From Providencia sp. R33 (GTDB taxonomy: Bacteria > Pseudomonadota > Gammaproteobacteria > Enterobacterales > Enterobacteriaceae): a stretch of 64,000 bases of DNA. The position numbers and the translations under genes were made by a program. The stretch's first letter is position 1. Each line of letters starts with the position of its first letter. The notes beneath the pieces are model-generated. The model ran no database searches, was not told the DNA's origin, and was given only the letters and a program-made list of their open reading frames with translations. Shown here in pieces: positions 21,653 to 30,267 of this stretch. Where the stretch lies: assembly GCF_019343475.1 (NCBI RefSeq), contig NZ_CP072453.1:4154001-4218000 (forward strand), in the 5' to 3' direction.

Positions 21653-22240
21653 ATGAGCTATGAATTTATTATTGAAAATGAACTGCCACAAGCCGTGGCA
21701 TTTCCTTATCAGATCCAAAACAGTGCGGCGCCTGAAACGTTTATCATGAGCGAAGATGCGGTCAGTGCCATGATGAGCATCTTACAAATCATGGATAAAC
21801 TCGACACCGACGAGTCCCTTGATGAGCACTGTTTTAACCAAATTTGGTTAAAAAGCGAGTTAACACCCGCCCGTGCGGAAGAGATTTATTTATTTCTAGA
21901 AGAGCGTTTAGCCGTCGCGCCAGTGCCTTCACAAGAAGAAATTGCTGCATTTCATCAAGCACAAGTGGATGAAAACACACTGTTATCGCAAGAAAGTAGC
22001 AAAGAAGGCATGATCCCAGTCCATAAGTTTTCCACCAATGACGGTTGGTTAGTCACGACCAAAGAGTGTGAGTGGATAGCAGAGGTTTTTGCTCCCGAAT
22101 TGGTGAGTGAAAACCACTTTGTGGTATCGCAAATTTCAGAATTATGCAAAATCAGCCATCAAAAGCTGGAACATTTGTTGATTGAATGGGGCAAATTCAA
22201 TTTATTCGCTAGCAAACATGGCGGCTACCGCGTTAATTAA
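21653..22240 (+). CDS. Hypothetical protein downstream of metH
   Basis: A 195-residue acidic cytoplasmic protein with no signal peptide or membrane segment. I do not recognise the family. The C-terminal third (from KFSTNDGWLVTTKECEWIAE to HGGYRVN) reads like a winged-helix segment, with HFVVSQISELCKISHQKLEHLL as a possible helix-turn-helix; this is only a pattern impression. Two ATGs occur in a row; 21653 is better spaced from AGGGG. It lies 70 nt after metH and ends at a strong terminator, so co-transcription with metH is plausible, though a link to methionine synthesis is not shown. Confidence 0.7.
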   Translation: MSYEFIIENELPQAVAFPYQIQNSAAPETFIMSEDAVSAMMSILQIMDKLDTDESLDEHCFNQIWLKSELTPARAEEIYLFLEERLAVAPVPSQEEIAAFHQAQVDENTLLSQESSKEGMIPVHKFSTNDGWLVTTKECEWIAEVFAPELVSENHFVVSQISELCKISHQKLEHLLIEWGKFNLFASKHGGYRVN

Positions 22241-22262
22241 GCCCTTGATGGTTTAGTCTCTG

Positions 22263-22310
22263 ATTTAGGTGATGGTCGTTCAGCGAGACATGAACATCAC
22301 CTAAATTTTT
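22263..22310 (+). terminator. Terminator after the metH-hypothetical transcript
   Basis: The 12-bp perfect stem ATTTAGGTGATG / CATCACCTAAAT encloses a 20-nt loop and is followed by TTTT. It is 22 nt after the stop of the 195-aa gene. Confidence 0.7.
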
Positions 22311-22414
22311 CGCCGAAATTCCTTTCTAATCGCGTTTTTTCAGCTTAAGTCCCTTATGAATTTCTTATTGGAATGTTATGTTAATAACATAACGCCAATG
22401 AATGGGTAATGGTG

Positions 22415-23884
22415 ATGAAATTACGGTATTTATTTCTAGCAGTCTGTTTGAGTACAGCATTTGTGGCTCAAGCCAATTCTGAAGCGCCTTCCACCAAAAA
22501 TAAGCCAGCAGAAACGACAGGGCAGACTAACGATGTCGTACTTCCTGATGATTTTAAAGCAAAATTAAAATCAGCCAAGGAAGGGAATGTTGATGCAATG
22601 GTGGATGTCGGGCTGGCCTATATGGAAGGGACGGATTTTTTACAGGTTAATGATAAAGAGGCCTATCGCTGGTTTAAAAAGGTCTCGGATTTAGATAATA
22701 CCGATGGGGATTATTACCTCGGTATGTTGCTGCAAAACCAAGAGAAATATAAACAAGCGGAGCGTTGGTATCGCCGTGGCGCAGAAAAAGGTGATGCATA
22801 TTGCCAATATGCGTTGGGCTATTTTTATGAACACGGGCTAGGCGTTACACAAAACTTGAAGCAAGCCAAGGCATGGTATTCCGAAGCCGCAGAACAAGAA
22901 CATGCCAATGCGCAATTTGCCATGGGGCTTTTTTACCATGACGGCCTTGGTGGGAACGTGGATTACCAAAAAGCCCGTGAATGGTATGAGCGGAGTGCTG
23001 TCAATAATATCGCCGCCGCAGTCAACAACCTTGCTGTGATGTATGAAAATGGTGAGGGTGTTGAAAAAGATGACGCAACCGCTATTTATTTGTATCGCGA
23101 AGCGGCCAATATGGGCTCTGCGATTGCGCAAAATAATATGGGTGATTTTTACCAAAAGGGTCATTCACTTATCGAAAAAAATGGCTACCAAGCTATGTAC
23201 TGGTATAAACGAGCGGCGCTGCAAAATAATGTCGATGCGCAACTGGCTATCGCAAATGCCTATGAGTCAGGCGATGGTGTAGGGAAAGATTTAGCGGAGG
23301 CATTTGTTTGGTACGAGCGTGCTGCGCAAAATGAGTCGCTGGATGCGGGTATGAAAGTGGCTGAATTTTATGAAAAAGGGCTTGGTGGCATTGCGAAAAA
23401 CCCAGCTAAAGCTATCGAACTCTATAAAGCATTAGCCAAGGATGAGGCTAATGATGCGCAAATTAAATTGGCGAAGATGTATGTTGCTGGTGAATTAAAT
23501 GATGTGGATATCAAGGATATCGTCAATTGGTTGCAGCTGGCGGAAGATGATAGCCTTGACGCGAAAAACCAATTAGCCATTTTCTATTTAACAGGAACTG
23601 GCGTTGCACAGAATTCACAAAAAGCACGCCAGCTTCTAGAGAAAGTTGCGTTTAAGAAAAATAGTGATGCACAAAATAACTTAGCGGTGATGTACGCTCG
23701 CGGTGAAGGTGGGGAGAAAAATATTTTCCGCTCCGTGATGTGGTTTGAGCGAGCCGCAGAACTCGGGAATGAAACGGCAAAACGTAATTTGGCACTTTTG
23801 CAGAATAATAAAGAGGTTAAAGCCTCGATGCTGCGTTATACCGATAACATCAATCAATCGATGGAAAACGCGAACAAGCGTTAA
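22415..23884 (+). CDS. Secreted Sel1-repeat protein
   Basis: About 489 residues with a cleavable signal peptide (MKLRYLFLAVCLSTAFVAQA) followed by roughly ten Sel1-like repeats of about 36 residues. Examples are AYMEGTDFLQVNDKEAYRWF, FYEHGLGVTQNLKQAKAWY, MYENGEGVEKDDATAIYLY and MYARGEGGEKNIFRSVMWF. Sel1 repeats build an alpha-solenoid used as a protein-binding scaffold; no catalytic domain is present. Location is predicted periplasmic. The partner and role are unknown. ATG 22409 is an alternative start two codons earlier. It is monocistronic and converges on lysC across a shared terminator. Confidence 0.85.
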   Translation: MKLRYLFLAVCLSTAFVAQANSEAPSTKNKPAETTGQTNDVVLPDDFKAKLKSAKEGNVDAMVDVGLAYMEGTDFLQVNDKEAYRWFKKVSDLDNTDGDYYLGMLLQNQEKYKQAERWYRRGAEKGDAYCQYALGYFYEHGLGVTQNLKQAKAWYSEAAEQEHANAQFAMGLFYHDGLGGNVDYQKAREWYERSAVNNIAAAVNNLAVMYENGEGVEKDDATAIYLYREAANMGSAIAQNNMGDFYQKGHSLIEKNGYQAMYWYKRAALQNNVDAQLAIANAYESGDGVGKDLAEAFVWYERAAQNESLDAGMKVAEFYEKGLGGIAKNPAKAIELYKALAKDEANDAQIKLAKMYVAGELNDVDIKDIVNWLQLAEDDSLDAKNQLAIFYLTGTGVAQNSQKARQLLEKVAFKKNSDAQNNLAVMYARGEGGEKNIFRSVMWFERAAELGNETAKRNLALLQNNKEVKASMLRYTDNINQSMENANKR

Positions 23885-23894
23885 GAGTTCAATG

Positions 23895-23925
23895 AAAAGG
23901 CGATCATGACGATCGCCTTTTATTT
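23895..23925. terminator. Bidirectional terminator between the Sel1 gene and lysC
   Basis: The 11-bp stem AAAAGGCGATC / GATCGCCTTTT with an ATGAC loop has A and T runs on both sides and lies between the two converging stops. Confidence 0.88.
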
Positions 23926-23945
23926 TTCAGGATGGGTGGTGTGAA

Positions 23946-25322
23946 TTATTCGAACAAATTACTGTGTAATGTCCGAACGATATCTTCCGCATTATTACCC
24001 GGAACCAGCAGGCAGATATTGTGGCTGCTTGCGCCGTAGCTGATCATGCGAATATTGAAAGACTCTAATGCCCCGAAAATCTGTTTTCCAAGGCCATTCA
24101 CTTGCGATAATTCGTTACCGATAATCGCTACTAACGCTAAGTTTTCTTCAACTTCAACGCGACATAACGCGGAAAGCTCCGTCATCAATGCGTTGGTTAA
24201 TAAGCTACCATTGGTGCCTGTCGATCCTGTTGTATCGAGTGTGAGCGCAACACTGACTTCTGAGGTGGTAATTAAGTCCACAGAAATATTGTGGCGTAGT
24301 AAAATAGTGAAAATTTCCGCTAAGAAACCACGTGCATGCAGCATTTTCAAGCTATGAAGCGTTAATAATGTTTGTTTGCGACGCAGCGCTAATGCTCTGA
24401 ATTGCGGTGGGTTAGTGGTTTTGTCACTGACAATGGTTCCACCCGCTTCAGGCTCTTTACTCGAGCCCACAAACACAGGAATGCCCGAGCGAACAGCAGG
24501 AAGCAAGGTGGCTGGATGCAGAATTTTAGCCCCAAATGTGGCCATTTCCGCTGCTTCATCAAAGGCGATTTCATCGATACGCTGTGCATTTGGCACAACA
24601 CGCGGGTCAGTGCTGTAGATACCCGGAACATCTGTCCAAATATCCACACGGGATAAATTCAGCACCTCAGCTAATAGCGCTGCCGTATAGTCACTGCCAC
24701 CGCGGCCCAGTGTGGTTGTACGGCCTTTTTCATCGCGGCCAATAAAGCCTTGCGTGATCACTACTGACTCAGCTAAGCGAGGGTGTAAATGTTGCTCGGC
24801 AAGGGCTTTTAACTGATCGAGATCTGGCTCTGCACGGCCAAAGCTGTCATTGGTTCTCATCACTTTACGCACATCAAACCATTGCGAGTTGGCATTGCGC
24901 TGACGTAAAACCTCAACAAAAAGCAGCGTCGACATTAATTCCCCATGACTGACCATTTCATCTGTCAATGCATCAGAGGTAGCGAGAGAAGCAGAATCCG
25001 CTAAATGGGCAATATTATCCAGTAAACGATTGATTTCTTCACGAATAACGTCTGCGGTTTGTAGATTATCAATAATCGCATATTGAATATCTTTAACCTT
25101 TTGTAGCAGCTCATTGCGTTTATCAGCGTCACAACCTTCAGCCAATTCAATCAGTAAGTTAGTAATGCCTGCGGAGGCAGAAAGAACCACAACGCGCACG
25201 TTGGGGTTAGAAAGAACAATATTTGCGCTGTTGTTCATTGCCTCAAAGTTAGCGACACTCGTGCCACCAAATTTTGCAATAACAAACTGATTGTTGTCTG
25301 ACGAAGACGCTACGGTATTCAT
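23946..25322 (-). CDS. lysC: Lysine-sensitive aspartokinase III
   Basis: Phosphorylates aspartate, the entry step to lysine, diaminopimelate, threonine and methionine. The 458-residue protein has the kinase domain (KFGGTSVANFEAMNNSA at about 14-30, TTLGRGGSDYTAALLAE, TDVPGIYSTDPRVV) and two C-terminal ACT domains (about 320-458, HNISVDLITTSEVSVALTLD) that bind lysine as inhibitor. It is about 9 residues longer than E. coli LysC at the N-terminus. It is divergent from pgi, as in E. coli, but the spacer is expanded by an ERIC-like array. I find no lysine riboswitch in the 5' region. Confidence 0.95.
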   Translation of the reverse strand: MNTVASSSDNNQFVIAKFGGTSVANFEAMNNSANIVLSNPNVRVVVLSASAGITNLLIELAEGCDADKRNELLQKVKDIQYAIIDNLQTADVIREEINRLLDNIAHLADSASLATSDALTDEMVSHGELMSTLLFVEVLRQRNANSQWFDVRKVMRTNDSFGRAEPDLDQLKALAEQHLHPRLAESVVITQGFIGRDEKGRTTTLGRGGSDYTAALLAEVLNLSRVDIWTDVPGIYSTDPRVVPNAQRIDEIAFDEAAEMATFGAKILHPATLLPAVRSGIPVFVGSSKEPEAGGTIVSDKTTNPPQFRALALRRKQTLLTLHSLKMLHARGFLAEIFTILLRHNISVDLITTSEVSVALTLDTTGSTGTNGSLLTNALMTELSALCRVEVEENLALVAIIGNELSQVNGLGKQIFGALESFNIRMISYGASSHNICLLVPGNNAEDIVRTLHSNLFE

Positions 25323-25450
25323 GGTGTCAATCCCTTTGGTTAAACCTAAACTTTATATAGATTTATCGGGTAAATAGAAGCGCGTCAATCAAGAATCGAA
25401 GCAAATCAGTAATTCTAATGATGGGGGGGTTATTATCGGTTTTCTCAATA

Positions 25451-26522
25451 TACTCGTCATCCTTCAAGCTGCATGGGTGTTGGCTACGCTCAGATAGCCG
25501 AATCACATACTTTTGTATGCTCATCGGTCTATCTTCCCTTGCCGCCTACATGCAGCTCGAATGATTTAGAGTATATAGATGCCGTTTTTCAAGCTGCATG
25601 GGTGTTGGCTACGTTCAGATAGCCGAATCACATACTTTTGTATGCTCATCGGTCTATCTTCCCTTGCCGCCTACATGCAGCTCGAATGATTTAGAGTATA
25701 TAGATGCCGTTTTTCAAGCTGCATGGGTGTTGGCTACGTTCAGATAGCCGAATCACATACTTTTGTATGCTCATCGGTCTATCTTCCCTTGCCGTCTACA
25801 TGCAACTCGAATGATTTAGAGTATATAGATGCCGTTTTTCAAGCTGCATGGGTGTTGGCTGCGCTCAGATAGCCGAATCACATACTTTTGTATGCTCATC
25901 GGTCTATCTTCCCTTGCCGCCTACATGCAGCTCGAATGATTTAGAGTATATAGATGCCGTTTTTCAAGCTGCATGGGTGTTGACTGCGCTCAGATAGCCG
26001 AATCACATACTTTTGTATGCTCATCGGTCTATCTTCCCTTGCCGCCTACATGCAGCTCGAATGATTTAGAGTATATAGATGCCGTTTTTCAAGCTGCATG
26101 GGTGTTGACTGCGCTCAGATAGCCGAATCACATACTTTTGTATGCTCATCGGTCTATCTTCCCTTGCCGTCTACATGCAACTCGAATGATTTAGAGTATA
26201 TAGATGCCGTTTTTCAAGCTGCATGGGTGTTGGCTGCGCTCAGATAGCCGAATCACATACTTTTGTATGCTCATCGGTCTATCTTCCCTTGCCGCCTACA
26301 TGCAGCTCGAATGATTTAGAGTATATAGATGCCGTTTTTCAAGCTGCATGGGTGTTGACTGCGCTCAGATAGCCGAATCACATACTTTTGTATGCTCATC
26401 GGTCTATCTTCTCTTGTCGCCTACATGCAGCTTGAATGATTTAGAGTTATAGATGCCGTTTTTCAAGCTGCATGGGTGTTGACTGCGTTCAGATAGCCAA
26501 ATCAACGACTTTTATCGATTTA
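25451..26522. repeat. ERIC-like tandem array A: eight 125-bp units plus a decayed ninth
   Basis: Units begin with TTCAAGCTGCATGGGTGTTG at about 25464, 25589, 25714, 25839, 25964, 26089, 26214, 26339 and 26463; the spacing is exactly 125 bp, then 124. Each contains the palindromic core CACATACTTTTGTATGCTC and ends CCTACATGCAGCTCGAATGA, so its two ends (CAAGCTGCATG / CATGCAGCTCG) can pair. The first unit has the full left end TACTCGTCAT. The layout matches the 127-bp ERIC family. Units differ by only a few substitutions; the last decays after its first 60 bases. It fills the lysC-pgi divergent spacer. Confidence 0.85.
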
Positions 26523-26717
26523 TCGGTCTATCTGCACCCGTCGCCATTTTTCAGTTAAATGGCATTGAAAGTGCGTATTTCAATAAAAGGGATAATTAAG
26601 TCTGGAAAAGTGCGGCAGAATTGGGGAATATCAATATAACGCAGAAAACCGATAAGTCCTGTTTCCTTGACGGGTTACAATCTATTTCTATTAAAAATTG
26701 TTTGGAGAGTGTTATCC

Positions 26718-28364
26718 ATGAGAAGTATTAATCCAAGCCAAACGGCTGCATGGCGGGCGCTAGAGCAACATTTTGCGCAAATGAAAGATGTGCATATGCG
26801 TGATTTGTTCGAGCAAGATAAAGACCGCTTTACTAAATTTTCGGCAACGTTCGATGGTCAAATCTTAGTGGATTTCTCCAAAAACAGAATAACGCAAGAA
26901 ACCTTAGATAATTTATTGGCACTGGCAAAAGAAACTGAGCTGGAAAATGCCATTAGTAGTATGTTCAAAGGTGAGAAAATTAACCGTACGGAAGACCGTG
27001 CGGTGCTGCACACAGCATTACGTAATCGCGATAACACGCCTGTTTATGTAGATGGCAAAGATGTCATGCCTGACGTCAATGCGGTGTTGGAAAAAATGCA
27101 GCAGTTTAGCCAACGTATTATCAGCGGCGAGTGGAAAGGCTTTACGGGTAAAGCGATTACTGATGTGGTGAATATCGGGATTGGCGGTTCTGACCTTGGC
27201 CCATTCATGGTGACTGAAGCATTGCGCCCTTATAAAAACCACCTGAATATGTATTTTGTTTCTAACGTGGATGGCACTCAAATTGCAGAAACGTTGAAAA
27301 AACTGAATCCAGAAACCACATTGTTCCTGATTGCGTCCAAAACATTCACCACGCAAGAGACTATGACCAACGCACATTCAGCCCGTGATTGGTTCTTAGC
27401 ATCCGCAAAAGATGAAAGCCAGGTGGCTAAGCACTTTGTGGCGTTGTCCACTAATGGTGAAGAAGTCGCTAAGTTTGGTATTGATACCAACAATATGTTT
27501 GAGTTCTGGGATTGGGTTGGTGGTCGCTATTCATTATGGTCAGCGATTGGTTTATCCATCATTTTATCTGTTGGCTTTGATAATTTCGTTCAATTATTGA
27601 ACGGTGCCCATGCAATGGATAAGCATTTCACCCAAACCCCACTGGAGAAAAACATCCCAGTATTGTTAGGGTTGATTGGCATTTGGTACAACAATTTTTT
27701 TGAATCGGAAACTGAAGCGATTCTGCCATATGATCAATACATGCACCGTTTTGCGGCATACTTCCAACAAGGCAATATGGAATCTAACGGTAAGTACATT
27801 GGCCGTGATGGAAAAGCCGTTTCTTACCAAACAGGCCCAATTATTTGGGGTGAGCCAGGAACAAACGGGCAACATGCGTTTTATCAATTGATCCACCAAG
27901 GGACAAAAATGATCCCTTGTGACTTTATTGCACCGGCAGTCACACATAACCCGCTGGGTGATCATCACGAGAAACTGCTTTCGAACTTTTTTGCGCAAAC
28001 AGAAGCGTTAGCATTTGGGAAAACGCGAGAAGTGGTTGATGCCGAGTTTGCAGCGCAAGGTAAATCCGTGGCGGATATGGAATATGTGGCGCCGTATAAA
28101 GTGTTTGAAGGTAACCGCCCAACTAACTCGATTTTACTCAAAGAAATCACACCATATTCATTAGGTGCATTAATCGCGATGTATGAGCACAAAATCTTTA
28201 CCCAAGGGGCGATTTTGAACATCTTCACGTTTGACCAATGGGGCGTGGAATTAGGTAAGCAGTTAGCGAGTCGCATCCTGCCTGAATTAGAAAACAGTGA
28301 AAAAGTCAGCAGTCATGACAGCTCAACTAATGGTTTGATTAACAGTTATAAAGCGTGGCGTTAA
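26718..28364 (+). CDS. pgi: Glucose-6-phosphate isomerase
   Basis: Interconverts glucose 6-phosphate and fructose 6-phosphate. The 548 residues from ATG 26718 match E. coli Pgi (549). The segments NIGIGGSDLGPFMVTEAL, LIASKTFTTQETMTNA, GGRYSLWSAIGLSI, the catalytic Glu in QQGNMESNGKY and Lys in FDQWGVELGKQLA are intact. GGAGAG lies before this ATG; an upstream in-frame start at 26667 adds an unconserved 17-residue leader. Its promoter region abuts the decayed end of ERIC-like array A, about 200 nt upstream. Confidence 0.97.
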   Translation: MRSINPSQTAAWRALEQHFAQMKDVHMRDLFEQDKDRFTKFSATFDGQILVDFSKNRITQETLDNLLALAKETELENAISSMFKGEKINRTEDRAVLHTALRNRDNTPVYVDGKDVMPDVNAVLEKMQQFSQRIISGEWKGFTGKAITDVVNIGIGGSDLGPFMVTEALRPYKNHLNMYFVSNVDGTQIAETLKKLNPETTLFLIASKTFTTQETMTNAHSARDWFLASAKDESQVAKHFVALSTNGEEVAKFGIDTNNMFEFWDWVGGRYSLWSAIGLSIILSVGFDNFVQLLNGAHAMDKHFTQTPLEKNIPVLLGLIGIWYNNFFESETEAILPYDQYMHRFAAYFQQGNMESNGKYIGRDGKAVSYQTGPIIWGEPGTNGQHAFYQLIHQGTKMIPCDFIAPAVTHNPLGDHHEKLLSNFFAQTEALAFGKTREVVDAEFAAQGKSVADMEYVAPYKVFEGNRPTNSILLKEITPYSLGALIAMYEHKIFTQGAILNIFTFDQWGVELGKQLASRILPELENSEKVSSHDSSTNGLINSYKAWR

Positions 28365-28395
28365 TTATCCATTGAAATATTGTCGTAAAATTAAG

Positions 28396-28430
28396 CGGGA
28401 AGTCGTGTAAGCAACTTCCCGTTTTCTTTT
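28396..28430 (+). terminator. pgi terminator
   Basis: The 8-bp stem CGGGAAGT / ACTTCCCG with a 10-nt loop followed by TTTTCTTTT lies about 30 nt after the pgi stop. Confidence 0.78.
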
Positions 28431-28673
28431 CATTAAAATCATAAAATTGGTTTGATATAAGCCTGATCGTTAATGTGTTAATGAATTTTATTATTGTTCA
28501 CAACTTGTTATTAATTAGGAAATTTTTCACTATTTTTTTACATTTTGTGTTGAATTTGTGACTTTTTATATAAATTGTTAGCTAACTTTAACCTTGTAGC
28601 AAAACAACGTGATATCCTATTTGGCAAGAAATACAGAAATCATAACCATGTTATTCATGGTGGAATTTACGTA

Positions 28674-29177
28674 ATGGATGAAATGCTATTTACCTCGCAG
28701 CCAATCGAATGGATTGCGCAGGATGATGAAAGAGTTCCCGCTAACACACTCGATTGGTTACTTGAACTTGGCTCCATGACAAAACGTTTTGAACAACACA
28801 GCCAGCAAGTTACCGTCATACCGTATTTAGAACGCTATGTGTCGCAAGCAATGCTAAGTGCGGAAGAAGTACAAAATTTACCAGTAAGTCACCGTTATTG
28901 GGTACGTGAAGTGGTTATGTACGGAGATGGTATTCCGTGGTTACTAGGCCGGACGGTCATCCCTGAAGAAACTCTGACTGATGATGACCAACAATTGGTG
29001 GATATTGGCCGCATGCCCTTGGGGCGTTATTTATTTAGTCGAGATAATCTAACGCGTGACTATATCCATATTGGTTGTTGCGCAAAGCGTTGGGTTCGCC
29101 GCTCTCGATTAAGGCTATCTGATAAGCCATTGTTGTTAACCGAAATATTTTTACCTGAATCACCTGCATATCGTTAA
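28674..29177 (+). CDS. ubiC: Chorismate pyruvate-lyase
   Basis: Removes pyruvate from chorismate to give 4-hydroxybenzoate, the first committed step of ubiquinone synthesis. The 167 residues are close to E. coli UbiC (165). Recognisable blocks are LDWLLELGSMTKRFEQ, RYWVREVVMYGDGIPWLLGRT (with a substrate-binding Arg), MPLGRYLF and RRSRLRLSDKPLLLTEIFLP. The start is set at ATG 28674; an upstream in-frame TTG at 28575 would add an unconserved leader. The GTGGA ribosome site is modest, as is common for ubiC. It lies 137 nt before ubiA, whose enzyme uses its product. Confidence 0.93.
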   Translation: MDEMLFTSQPIEWIAQDDERVPANTLDWLLELGSMTKRFEQHSQQVTVIPYLERYVSQAMLSAEEVQNLPVSHRYWVREVVMYGDGIPWLLGRTVIPEETLTDDDQQLVDIGRMPLGRYLFSRDNLTRDYIHIGCCAKRWVRRSRLRLSDKPLLLTEIFLPESPAYR

Positions 29178-29314
29178 CTGTCCAAGTTATTTCAAACTGT
29201 AGATTTTGGCAAAACGCGATACAAACATACAAAAATCCGCGATTTACCATACTGAGTAGTGTGAACACCTACCTATTTTGAAGTATGATGGAATGAGAAA
29301 AGGAGCATGACAAA

Positions 29315-30181
29315 GTGGAGGGAAGTATGACGCTGAGTAAATGGCATGCATACAGCCGTTTAATGCGTATTGATAGACCCATTGGTTCACTGTTGTTACT
29401 GTGGCCGACGTATTGGGCACTATGGATAGCCGCTCAAAGTACACCAAATTTACATATTTTGATCGTGTTTACTGCGGGGGTATTCTTTATGCGTGCCGCG
29501 GGTTGCGTGATCAATGATTTTGCTGATCGCCATTTTGATGGTCATGTAGAGCGAACTAAGCATCGCCCATTACCGAGTGGGGATGTGACGGAAAAAGAAG
29601 CAAAAATTGTATTTGCTAGCCTAGTCGGTGTGTCTTTCTTGTTAGTATTAACACTCAATTCAATGACGATTTGGCTATCCATTGCGGGACTTGCTTTAGC
29701 GTGGATTTATCCTTTTGTTAAAAGGGTCAGCCACTTACCTCAGGTTGTACTGGGTGCTGCGTTTGGCTGGTCGATACCGATGTCCTTCTCGGCAGTTGGG
29801 GAATCACTCCCGTTAGTATGTTGGGTATTATTTATCGTGAATATTATTTGGTCAGTGGTTTACGATACACAGTATGCGATGGTTGACCGTGATGACGATT
29901 TAAAAATTGGCATAAAATCAACGGCAATTTTATTTGGTCAGTATGACAAACTGATTATTGGATTACTGCAATTGCTGATGGTTGTCTTGCTGGTGGTTGT
30001 GGGTCTATTGGCAAATTTAGGGATAATTTATTATCTTTCGTTGGCGCTGGTTGCGGGGTTATTTGTTTATCAGCAACAGTTGATGGTGAACCGCGAACGT
30101 GCTCCTTGCTTTAAGGCTTTCATGAATAATAACTTCGTTGGCTTGATTTTGTTTATTGGCATTATGGTGAGTTATTTTTAA
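29315..30181 (+). CDS. ubiA: 4-hydroxybenzoate polyprenyltransferase
   Basis: Inner-membrane enzyme joining an octaprenyl chain to 4-hydroxybenzoate. The 288-residue polytopic protein has two aspartate-rich motifs, NDFADRHFDGHVERT (about residue 68) and DTQYAMVDRDDD (about 191), that bind Mg and prenyl diphosphate. I keep the GTG start at 29315 because the N-terminus MEGSMTLSK aligns with the E. coli one and AGGAG lies 9 nt upstream; ATG 29327, behind GGAGGG, is a real alternative giving 284 residues. It follows ubiC, and a bidirectional terminator separates it from plsB. Confidence 0.94.
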   Translation: MEGSMTLSKWHAYSRLMRIDRPIGSLLLLWPTYWALWIAAQSTPNLHILIVFTAGVFFMRAAGCVINDFADRHFDGHVERTKHRPLPSGDVTEKEAKIVFASLVGVSFLLVLTLNSMTIWLSIAGLALAWIYPFVKRVSHLPQVVLGAAFGWSIPMSFSAVGESLPLVCWVLFIVNIIWSVVYDTQYAMVDRDDDLKIGIKSTAILFGQYDKLIIGLLQLLMVVLLVVVGLLANLGIIYYLSLALVAGLFVYQQQLMVNRERAPCFKAFMNNNFVGLILFIGIMVSYF

Positions 30182-30209
30182 TGTGTGAATGATGTTCAAT
30201 AGCCCAACA

Positions 30210-30241
30210 AAAAAGGTAATGTTTTTCAACATTACCTTTTT
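30210..30241. terminator. Bidirectional terminator between ubiA and plsB
   Basis: The 12-bp stem AAAGGTAATGTT / AACATTACCTTT with a 4-nt loop is flanked by A and T runs, so it can act on both converging genes. Confidence 0.88.
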
Positions 30242-30267
30242 GCTTTTTATTGGCTTACAAAACCGGA

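Noticed and set aside
24046..24745. Several ORFs antisense to or in other frames of lysC
   Set aside because: Shadows of the lysC reading frame; lysC carries full-length homology and both ACT domains.
25451..26522. CRISPR array
   Set aside because: The repeats are 125 bp long and contiguous with no unique spacers, and no cas genes are present; ERIC-like tandem repeats explain it.
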